This document shows, one piece after another, positions 27,601 to 39,600 of a DNA stretch of 64,000 nt; position 1 is the first letter of the stretch; the number at the start of each line of letters is the position of its first letter. The DNA is from Antedon mediterranea (lineage: Eukaryota; Echinodermata; Crinoidea; Comatulida; Antedonidae): the NCBI RefSeq assembly GCF_964355755.1, contig NC_092675.1, positions 2,886,312 through 2,950,311 of the forward strand. The letters are read 5' to 3'. The notes below the pieces were generated by a model, which searched no databases, was not told where the DNA came from, and worked only from the letters and a program-made list of their open reading frames with translations. The translations under genes and the position numbers were made by a program.

Positions 27601-30600
27601 ATACACAAACCTGGAATGCCAGCATTGGTGATATCAATTCCTTTGGTACTTTGATAGTCTATGTGTGTTTTTACCGATGACATTGAGCTATGACGCCTAC
27701 TTCTCGCTAAACTATCACTTAACGATGGTTGCTTCCGTGTCGAGTTCCTTCCTAAAAGTGACAGGTTGGATTTGGATCGTTTCAGGAAGCCTTTTAACAT
27801 ACCACACTTAAGAGAATCTATCATAGTGCTTTTTCCAACACCTGAATGCCCAAAAAATCGCAACTTGATACGGTTCAGTGGCGCGGTCACAGTGTGCATC
27901 TGGTGGATAAATAGTTCCCTGGTACGACTCTATGACAAAAAAAAAATTGTATTTATAGTTTTTGCAAACAACTACAGTTTAGATTGTGTGTGTGTAATGT
28001 CATCAATTAATTATGGTTGTCTACTTAATAAAAAAGCTTTACACAAAAAAAGTTTATAAAGTACCTTTAAAATGACAAAAAAAAAAGATGAAAGAAGATG
28101 CCAATGAATCATTTCAACCGGGGAAGAGTAACACTACTCTTTCTTTTTCTCTTAATTTTACTCTTCTCCGATTTAAATCAGACACAACCTTTAAGCATTC
28201 AGTGAGTATGCTTTTTTTAGACTGGTCAGAAGAATACTGTTTATATAAATATCTATTCATTTTTTTAACTTGTGTTTAAAATTCATCAACTTCAAACAAT
28301 AGGAATTTTTAAATTTCCGTCTACATTATCAAACTTTAAGTGACAAAAAAAAGTAATGTGCTCATATATGGACATGATGATGTCATATCACTACCATATT
28401 TGGGCACATCACATTTTTTTTGTCTAACTAGTTTGATAGTGTAGACAGAGCTTAAGACACTTTGAATATAAGTGCTGCCTGTTACAATGAATTAATATTT
28501 ATACAGGCAGTATTCCTATTGACAGATATACAAGTTTCATGAATAAAGAATTATTATCAGCAGTTGTCTACTCATTTAAATAATGTGAAGAAAAAAAAAA
28601 ACACAAGATATTTTGATTAAAATTCCTAAAAATAGTTTTAAAGCACTGACTACATTCCCTAAACATAGAGAAATCGAATTATAGTTATACTAATTGAAAC
28701 TGTTTTGATTAGCAGTGCTTACCCATGATTGTAAATATATTACTGTTTTAGATAGGAGTGTATACCTAGTATTAATAACTGTTTTAGATAGGAGTGTATA
28801 CCTAGTATTAATAACTGTTTTGAATAGGAGTGTATACCTAGTATTAATAACTGTTTTAGATAGGAGTGTATACCTAGTATTAATAACTGTTTTAGATAGG
28901 AGTGTATACCTAGTATTAATAACTGTTTTAGATAGGAGTGTATACCTAGTATTAATAACTGTTTTAGATAGGAGTGTATACCTAGTATTAATAACTGTTT
29001 TAGATAGGAGTGTATACCTAGTATTAATAACTGTTTTAGATAGGAGTGTATACCTAGTATTAATAACTGTTTTAGATAGGAGTGTATACCTAGTATTAAT
29101 AACTGTTTTAGATAGGAGTGTATACCTAGTATTAATAACTGTTTTAGATAGGAGTGTATACCTAGTATTAATAACTGTTTTAGATAGGAGTGTATACCTA
29201 GTATTAATAACTGTTTTGAATAGGAGTGTTTACAGTCGAATTGGAAGTAAACATTCATGATAGCAAATGGAAAAAGTTTGTATTCAATAGAAATAAACAA
29301 GGGTTTTAGCTTGTGTCATACGATATTCGATATATTAGCAAAACTCGTAACAATTCATCAACACGTCAGACAATGTGACTGGTTGATAATCGCTGCGGAC
29401 ATGTTACGTTAAGGACGAAGATTGATGACATATTAAATGCCACTGTGTTATCAAATGCTATGCTGAAAGTTGTTCTAAGAATTTCTTTTCGATAATTGAA
29501 ATTCACATTTGATGTATAAATGGTAAAGCTTTGATTCAAATGTTAAACATATTTTTATTTGCAGCAATATAGTACTTAACAAAGCAACATGCATTGAAAG
29601 CCATTCTAAACTCATCTTCCTCCACCCCCTCTTCCTCCACCCAAACCAACGGTAACTTGATTTAATTATAAAGATTTATTACTCTATGAATAATAATACA
29701 GTTTAGTAATAATATGTATTATACAATAATATTGTAAAGTTCTTTATATTACATTTCCACAGTGATAATTTAAAGCTTTGTCTACACTATCAAACTAGTT
29801 TGACAAAAAAAAAGTGTGATTTACCCAAATATGATAGTGATATGCCCAAATATGGTAGTGATTTGACACCATCATGTCCATTTATGGACACACTCACATC
29901 ATAAAGTTTGATAGTGTAGACAGAGCTTTAAATTCACATAGTGTTTCATGTTCAAGCACTTAACAGTTTATTAAAACAAACTGATGATTTTTAATATAAA
30001 ATAGAGTATTAATAGAAGAAAATGTTATAAAAATAGAAATTATAGCTAATAAAAGAGGAGATACAAAGAGAATGTACTGTACAGGAGTTGATAATCCATT
30101 AATATTTGCAGTGCCGAACACATTGTACACTATTGCCTCTCATGTAGCCAATACTCACACCTGGCATGTTTAGGATCTCTTAAAACATTAATTTTTCATA
30201 AAAATGGGTTTTTAAACCCAAACAAGTTTTACTTCCAATGCTTCATCCTAGAATGTTACAATTACAGTAATATTTTGAAAATTAACACAATTTTCTACAC
30301 ATCAACCAATTTTTTTGTAGCAATTCTAGTTCATATTTAGAGGTCACACCCTGCTCATAGGTAGATAATGTAAAATAAACATCTTCACTATAACTAATCC
30401 CAGTTGAAATAAATGCTCAAAAATTAATTTCAGGAGAAAAGTTCCCCATCCAAAAAAATGACAGAAATAAACAATTCCATTTCTTCTATGTTTTTAATAT
30501 ATTTAAATAATAATTTTGAATAGAATTTTTTATTTTGGTAAACTGTAAAATTTTAAGCATTTTTTTTTCTTAATCTGATTTTTAATGATTTTTAAAGTAT

Positions 30601-33600
30601 TTTTATGAATAATTATTTTTTGAATTTCATTCCGAGATAGAGATGGAGTAACCGGTTCGTTGGTCAAAGTTGTCGTTTAAACTGTGGTTATTCCTTGCCT
30701 TCTCAAATTGTGTATTTTTTAATTTTTTATGGCTGATAAAGAAATGAAATATTCCTTCTCTTAGAGGTTATACTATATAATAAATATCATTTGTAATATG
30801 CATCATTTTACAACTAATATAGTATCTAATATCTATAATAATAATTAGAATATTTTCCATAAGCACTCTGTTTGAATAAGTCAAATAATAAATTATTATC
30901 CAACATATATTTTGGATATAAATATGAGATGGCTCAATTCTCAATGCATGCATTGAAAAGGCAGGAAATTGAAGAAAAATTATGTTTAAATTTCTAAAAG
31001 GCTTAGTTGAAGATCACAATAATACAGTGTAATCTGATCTAATCTGACTGTGTATATAAAGGCAAATTTACACAGACAAGCAGTGACGGTAAGCTGAAAA
31101 CCACATAGCTTGTCCAACGTAGAATCTGTATCTATCCTCATTCTATTTTTGTTGTTGTTACTGTTACCGCTCATCTATGGCCTTAATGCATTAAAATATT
31201 TTATTCCTAAATACTGACCACAATTAAGACCAGTCCTTTGTAGAAGTCATGTAATATTCTCCTGTTCGTTGATATTTTTGTGTGATAACACTAATTTCAA
31301 TTTATTTTGTAATATTTTTCGGTTATGACGTGCATTCTATTTTTACATTACTTTAATAAGAACATTCTTTGATAACATCTGGTTTTGTTTGTGTTTTTTC
31401 ACGCATTTTCAAATCTTGAGTTATGATTGGTTGTCAGGAGTGGAGTTGTGGCTGGGTGGTTATGATGCTTGGCTACCACTCCAAGGGTCCTGGGTTCAAG
31501 TCCCGTCACATGTCAGGATTTTCTAAGGACAAAATTACAACTCTACTCCCAAAGACTTGTAAGAAGACTTTGTTTATGTAGAGCCCCTTACCAAAGCTGA
31601 ATGCCTTCGCTTACCATTCACAAAGCATTCGAATGCTACTCCTGGAATGCTATTATTGGCATTCGAAGGGCTAATACTTAGCATTCGAATACTAGTGGTA
31701 TATGTGTATATGTTTGTCTTGTGAACCTCTGAGGGTCCCTAATGATCAGCAATTGCTGGATGGATCACCCTCATTATATATGTATCGGTCAGTTGTCTGC
31801 TTAACTTTGACGTAATTGTAATTGTATTTAAAACTTATGAGAATTCGCAAGTATTTATTCAATCATCTTGTTTTATGTATTACAAATAAAACAAATCATT
31901 AAATTGAAACTAAAACTCACTCCTTGTAATTGGTTAAACATCTCAATAAGTTCATTATGTCCTTCAATGTTGGCTATTTGAGCTGCAGTCAAGCCATCAT
32001 CATTGCAATGTTCAAGTCGGCATCCTGCCATACAAAGAAATCGTACAACCTCAACATGTCCATGCTTCACAGCCATCTGCACGGCTGTCACACCATGCTA
32101 AAATATATATTTAAAAAAATCATTAGTTTTGATATTATAACAGTCAATTTTTCATTTATTTTCCAACAAATAATAATCATGATGATGATAATAATGGTGA
32201 CAAGTGATTGATGAAGAGGATTGTGGCGATGCTGATGAGGATGGTGACATATAAATATAAGGAGAATCTTTCGATTTACATTGACCAATGAAATATGACG
32301 TCATGTTAATTTATTTTTCGTCTACCTTTGAGTTTGGTACGGCACTTTCTCTGACTCAACTTAGTTAAATTTAGGTCCAGGCGTCCATGTCCCTTGAATA
32401 GGGGTTGGTCATAGTGTTAAAACACAAAAATGCAAATGTTAACCTTTTTTGGGTGTATGGGAGTGGAAGATGACTTACTTGTTCTTGTTGGTTTCGCACG
32501 CGACATACACCGCTTCTATTAAAACAAATCATGGAATGCCTAGCTAGACATGTTTAATCATGCATATTGGGTAATAAATAGCATATTGCGATAACCAATT
32601 CTTATTATTTGGCTTAATTAAAAACATAACTTTAAGTTTACCATTTGGTTTCTTATTTATTTTGCAAATGATTCTTCGACGAACGTAACTAAAGTTTTTA
32701 GTAATGCTTGCGCACGTGCAGATTGATTTGTTAACAAATTGGGCGGATCTTGTGCGTTGCATATTGGGAAATAACGTTAAAGTTAACGTTTACATGCTCC
32801 TGCAAAAACTTTCTAATGATATGTTGTACGTATGATGTTAATGATGATGATACAAAGATGAGCAAAGTATAATGTCGATTAAGGCTGATTGGAAAGATAA
32901 TAAGGGATGAAATAGTAATAAACAAGTATTCAATTTCTGTTATGCTACCATAACCCCCAGGGAACACTATCACTTTACATACACAAACCACAAGTACATT
33001 ACTAAATTAATTTTACCAGTTCCATCGCATTCCCAACACGGCAATAAAGATAATGGACACGCAATTCTCAAAACACTTTTTCGATTAAATTTTTAGCCAT
33101 AATTTTTCCCATTTCCATGTTGCCAATAATATATTGAACATTTCAAAATATTGTAAGATGATTGATGGCTACATTACAACTATTTCACTTTAAGAGAAAT
33201 TATAAAAATATAGTATTGATTGTCTGTCTTCTTGTATTTTATCAAAAGTAAATTAGTTTAATACATTTCTAAATTATAATTTTCAGAAATGCTGAATATA
33301 CCACACAGGTTGCAAAGCAGTTAATAGGGATGTTTCGCAACCTTACGAATATGATAACGAAAACGGATACGTCACACATTTGTGAAACTTTTGACTTGAT
33401 CCCCATTTCATATTCGTAAAGCGTATTCGTGTTGACGAATATCACCAGTCATATTCGTAACTACAAAACGAGTATAGTTTTTTTATCTATTTTGCACATT
33501 TTGCATTTGAATCAGGAATGATTCATGATTATATATAATTATACTTTTATTTAAAGTAATTTACTAAAATGCCAGGTCAATTTTGATAAATAGCAGTTTT

Positions 33601-36600
33601 AAAAGTCCTCACTCGCATTAATGTTACGCTAGGCCAGGCAGCCAAACACCAAGCAACACGTACCTGCGCTTCGCTCAAATTTACCGCAGTCATATTTTGG
33701 ACGACGCCCTTAATATTTTGTTTCCATGCGAAACAGATTTTTACTGGCTTACGAAAAATGAATACGTGTGCGTGACGTATCCGTTTTCGTATTCTGCAAA
33801 ACCTCCCTAGTATTGTTAATATATGCTTGGTTATTTATTTATAAGGCAGCAAAGAAGTTACAAATACAAATGTCACCAATTTGAAAAGGTGACAATCCAG
33901 AAATAAGGTTAGGATTTAATAAAATATTTACAATGCATGCATTACACTAGGACGATTAAAATCAACGATAAATAGACAAATATGCATTTTTCATACATAA
34001 AACAAATATAAAAACTTTTCATTTTAGAACTATAGAATAACCATCTATGTTTCTTTTGATGATATTTCACACGTCCAATCAAATGACGTCATGATTAATA
34101 AGAGCAATAATATCGTGACAATACAACGCCCCTTAAAAGTAGTGTCCGCTGGATAGGGGTTGGTTGTAGTGTAAACCAATTTCCCCTTGTTCGTTTTGTT
34201 TGAAAATGTCCCCTTATTTGGAGTGTCTCAATGAAGGAGATCTTATGTATAGTATTTTATTATTAGTTATTTGATTATGGACCCCTTTGGAAAAAATTGA
34301 CTTTGGTTTAATTCAATTTTAATATTTTAATATTTTAATGTCATGGAGTAAAGAATATTATTCTTTACTCCATCGTTATGTATTTAAATGTATTGTTGAA
34401 AGGATGCTAAATGAATAAATTTAAGAATATGCCAAAAGAATAAATGTCACCAAAGGGTGACAATCCCTTTCAAACATCTTTCTGCACGTTTTAAAGATGT
34501 AATTGAAATGTTAATGTTTATATATCTTTACATGCTATCATTAAGTAGATAGAGACAATAACTGATTGATGGAAACTCTACACCAAAACTTCACTTGTCT
34601 TCAGGCAATTCGGTGAAAAACAACTAGATGTTTCTAATCATTGATGATTATAACATACCTACCTTATTAGCCGTATCCAATCCACAGCAGGCACTCTGTA
34701 ACAACTTTACTAACTCAATATTACCATCTCTACACGCTACATGAAGACCAGTCTCACCAAACTAGAAGAACATTTATTTTCGTGAAAAAATAATATACAT
34801 AATTATATCATGGTTTATTGATGAATAAAAAACCTAATTTACGGTAGTTAGTCCATGGAGGTAAACATTTTTTTAATTATTTTTACCTCCATGGTTAGTC
34901 TGTATAAATAATACAGTATACAATAGTATTAGTAGACACCCCTATAAAGGGGACACTTTCCTGGGGAAACAAGGGGAAATATATGCTTTAACACTATAGG
35001 CCAACCCATTTTTAGGGAACAACATTAATTAAAGAGGGACACTTTTTTGAGTTCCGAAGGGTTTTCCTGTATTGTATGTTCCATTTACTAAAAGCAGGAT
35101 GAATGAAGTTATGTTATCCTTAACAATTTGGATTCTTGGTATTATAAGAGGACACTTTCTCACAAAAAAAACAAGGGTAAATATGGTTTTACACACCAAC
35201 TTTATTCTATTCAAGTGACACCACTATTAAGGGGACAGTTTGCTGGGTCTTGGGGGTGTCTCATTGTGCTGTACTCTAGTAATACATTTTAATTTACCAT
35301 TATATAAACACTTACTTTGTCTCTCAAGTTAGTGTTGCATCCAGAATCACAAAGGTATTTGGTGATGTCATAGTGGTTTCTTCTTGCAGCAAGATGTATT
35401 GCACAAAGACCATGACGGTCTGGACTATCAAGTCTAGCTCCAGATTTCACAAGAATTTGAACAATATCAAAATGACCTCTGGCAGCAGCACACAGAAGTG
35501 GTGTTTCGCCATCCTAACAACAATTAATAAAGTAAAAAACATTCATATACTTCTAAAGTTTGACAGAATACCAAGGAGAAAGAAAAAAAAAAGAAAAGAA
35601 ATTAAAAACAACACGGAATATATAAACAAATTGCTAAAAAAAAATTTGATACTATATTATCTTTACAAATATTGTACAATAAATCATTACATAGTATAAA
35701 ATGTTATTATTGGAATTTTCATTTTAATAAACATTTGACATTGACAAATTCCCTCATAATCAATGTAAATAGACGTATTGTCAATTTATTAAAACACATT
35801 ACCCTTGAAAAGCAAATATAGCCCTTCATAATGTGTAAAACTAATGAATTGAAAATTACTAAAAAGTAATAAATATTACATATATAGTCACCCTCAAGTA
35901 TACAGTATAACTTTTTATTTATTTTTTGAAAATTTTTAAAGATGTATTGTCCCTCAAAAACATGAAAAATGAAGATTCAATTATAGTTTTAATCAAGTTA
36001 ATCACTTCTGTAGAAAAAAAAAAAAAAAAAAAATGTTTTCATTTATAAAATGACAAAATAAATGGCTAAATTCAACCAAAAATTCATTGGCTGGCAGCCA
36101 ATTTGACTATTTTTTGCTTTAAATTACCGTACAGGTTTTTTCAGGGAAATAAATTTTTTTCAATCAAATTTTTGGTCAAAGTGGATAACTATATTATGTG
36201 ACATTAAAATTGCATATTCAACAACAAAATTGTAATAATTTTTTTTTTCGGGGGGAAAATACATATTTAAACAGACCAATTATTGGTAAATAATGTTTTT
36301 GTGCATATAACATTTATGCAATGTAATTGTTGCCATTTGATTGGTAAATTACACACCACATGTCATTCGGTATTAGTTCTACCTAATGGAATGGCTGATC
36401 CACGTTCAAAAATCAACCTGTAGAGTGCGTGCCGTTTATAACTGTTACTACTCGGCGTCCAAAGTTGGAGCACTGCCTCTTTAAATGGCCAAACTTTGTG
36501 GGCTAGTTTTCGCAAATGATTTACGATGGATAAATTGATTAAAAGTTTACTTTAGAACAGTAGAGAATAACAGAGCAGTCAATTTTTCAACTAAAGATAT

Positions 36601-39600
36601 TCGCACCTTCCAAATAAAAATTCCTTATTTGTATACTGTAATAATATAAATATTGTGCCAGTAGGACCATCGAGTATTTCACTATAATAATTACTAATTA
36701 TATTATCGACCTAGTTTAAACTGTACTTGAAATGTTGTTGTTTGAAAATGATGAATTGAGTGAATTTTACATTTAAAAAAGCAAGTATTTAATAAGACTG
36801 GCTCATGCAAAATTCACAACATATTTGATAAAAGATATAAAGCTAATTAATATAGGTAAGTGAACTATAGGTAGTGAACAGCAGTATACTGTAATGTTGC
36901 TATATTTCAAAGGCTTTACTGCTTCTTTAATATATGTGGAAATTCAACAAAAGAATTACCTTGCAATTAAATATTATGTACTCAACAAGAGCTTCATCAT
37001 CATACTGACCTTATTCTTAAGGTTGAGATTTGCACCTGCATCGCATATAGTCTGAACGATGTTACTGTAGCCATGCCACGCTACGATATGTAACGCCGTC
37101 TCACCATCATCATCCTGGACGTCTGTATCTGCGCCCAGGTGGCACAGGTGGTCTACAGCATCGGCCTGACCATAGCGACCAGCTACATGAAGACCGGTCT
37201 CTCCAGCCTGAAAATACAATATAGAATGATAATGTTTGGAACATTAGAAAACTTGTTTAAATTCAGAAATTGATGTTACATATAGTAAAAATCAGTCAAG
37301 ACAGTACCGTAATACCTTGCCATATTAACATCGGCAAAGGATTGAGCCTCACTCGCTCCATGGTTCTGGTGGTAGAATAAGGATAAGGACTATAAACATC
37401 TGGCTCATGTGCACTTTAAAGAACCTAGTACATCTTTCGAGACAAGTAGGGGGTAACCCCGGTGTACCAGTACACACACAGCCACTATCACACACAGACA
37501 CTAATATCATAACTCATCTAGAAGGCCCCTTGACTGTCAGCATACGCTGTTTAGGGTCATCCTAAGTGACGAGTCAGATGTGTACACTGGGCTTTAAGTC
37601 ATTATCTGAGAATACTTGTTCTCCACTACTTACATTAAAAGACTTGAACCAGTACCAAGTGTATGACTACAGGGAGTATGTACCTACCCACAGCCACTAG
37701 ACTCGTCCAATGTCTAAATACTCTTAAATTTTGAATTGCAACTAGCACATATTTTCAGCAGTTTTCAATACATTACAGGTGAATTATATAGTTCCACTGA
37801 ACACTACAGGTGAATTATAGTTCAGATGTAAGTTTATGTAAGCTCTCTTTCTTGGAAAACCAATTTCATCTTTGTGTAAACAAATATTTCAACGCTCAGA
37901 TTTAATAATTGATAATAACACACAATAGTGATGATGCTTAATAACTGTAATGTAATCATGTATTGCAGGTGTTTAAGAAAAACTCACAAAATAATTATGT
38001 CTTACTTTATTTTGTTCATTAATTGGACATTGTTCCTGTCTTAAGTGCTCAACCACTCCAGTGTGACCGTGTCTGGCGGCCCAATGTACAGGTGTGTCTC
38101 CTCTCTATTAAAAAAAGTAGAAACTTTTGAATGTAATTTGAAAATATCATGTGCTTCTCCTTTGGGACATTCCTATTCAGATGACAATTTCCTGTGAAAG
38201 AAAAGCAGGGAAATAAGGTAGTTTTGAGTGCCACAATTTATTTGAAAATTTGATCAATTTAACCAAAGGTCTATGCAGCACTATCAATTTTGCTTTCAAT
38301 TTTGATTGTCATTAAACAAAAATTCAGAGAACACACCTATTGAGGGACACTTAGTTGGGTCCTTAACATGTTCCCTAATAGGTGTTCTATAATATCTACA
38401 AATATTACCAACATTTAGTTTAATATAAATATTATTCTAACGTCAAGTCTATATTATTCAGTAATTATTCTTATTATGATAATCTTGTTATGATATTAAT
38501 ACTATACAAATAAATTAAATTCATTCTATATTTGGTATGACCTCTGTCTGTTGTGACATGAAAGCCATTTAAATAATTTAGTCGGAAAAATATTTAGTGT
38601 AAATTCATCATTCGAAAACAGCTTAAAATCAATTAGAAGGTGCCCCAGTAGTTTAAGGGTGGACATATTTGTAATGAGTAATGAAAAGTAAAAAATATAG
38701 TTAAATATGTCAATCTGGTACACTACAAATTAAAAAAAAAGCATAAAAACCACCCTAGATAACTTTTCAATAATACCAATTCTTTAAATATAGGCCTACA
38801 CAGTTTGTTTCAAAAAGGTAATCAATAGTCACTGTACATTTCACCCATAAGAATTAGCTTGCCATTAGTTTTATAATGCAAAATTAGAAGAATATATTTT
38901 GCGAGAGTTATCAGTATTTAGGACATTTGACTGTATTTTCGCCTATTTATTTTATAACAAATGTTACCTATCTTTTGCATTTAATGGTACTGATTTTGAT
39001 TGAAGGAACTTCATATATATGATGTTGTCAGTATTTAGGACATTTGACTGTATTTTCTCCTATTTATTTTATAACAAATGTTACCTAATATCTTTTGGAT
39101 TTAATGGTGCTGATTTTGATTGAAGGAACTTCATATGATGTTATCAGTATTTAGGACATTTGACTGTATTTTCTCCTATTTATTTTATAACAAATGTTAC
39201 CTAATATCTTTTGGATTTAATGGTGCTGATTTTGATTGAAGGAACTTCATATATATGATGTTGTCAGTATTTAGGACATTTGACTGTATTTTCTCCTATT
39301 TATTTTATAACAAATGTTACCTAATATCTTTTGGATTTAATGGTGCTGATTTTGATTGAAGGAACTTCATATATATGATGTTGTCAGTATTTAGGACATT
39401 TGACTGTATTTTCTACTATTTATTTTATTATAATGAACAAATGTTTAATACCTTATCTTTTGCATTTAATGATGCTGATTTTGATTGAAAAAACTTCACA
39501 ATATCCACATATCCACATCCAGCTGCTATATGTAAACAGGTCTCTCCATGCTAGAAAACAAAAAAATCTTACATTTATATGACTATAATATAGATTTCTC

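Larger units (their letters stand above)
24697..31920. other. Introns of the DAPK1-type gene (24.7-31.9 kb)
   Basis: Between the exons listed separately lie AT-rich introns. Recognisable content: the palindromic repeat at 27125-27410, a MITE at 28309-28455, the 36-bp minisatellite at 28739-29230, a MITE at 29770-29931 and a SINE at 31438-31780. The intron from 27930 to 31920 is the longest here. The 29935-31430 stretch holds nothing I can name. Confidence 0.6.
32098..34662. other. Intron of the DAPK1-type gene (32.1-34.7 kb)
   Basis: Holds the inverted-terminal-repeat element at 33325-33809 and a 15-bp-arm hairpin at 34343-34373. No coding sequence is recognised. Confidence 0.6.

Noticed and set aside
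28715-29300. Two long repeat proteins of about 181 and 186 residues, one on each strand
   Set aside because: They are by-products of a 36-bp minisatellite whose period is a multiple of three; no start context, no other domain.
31450-31510. tRNA gene
   Set aside because: A and B boxes are present but the cloverleaf does not close and a SINE body follows, with copies at 48.8 and 49.8 kb.
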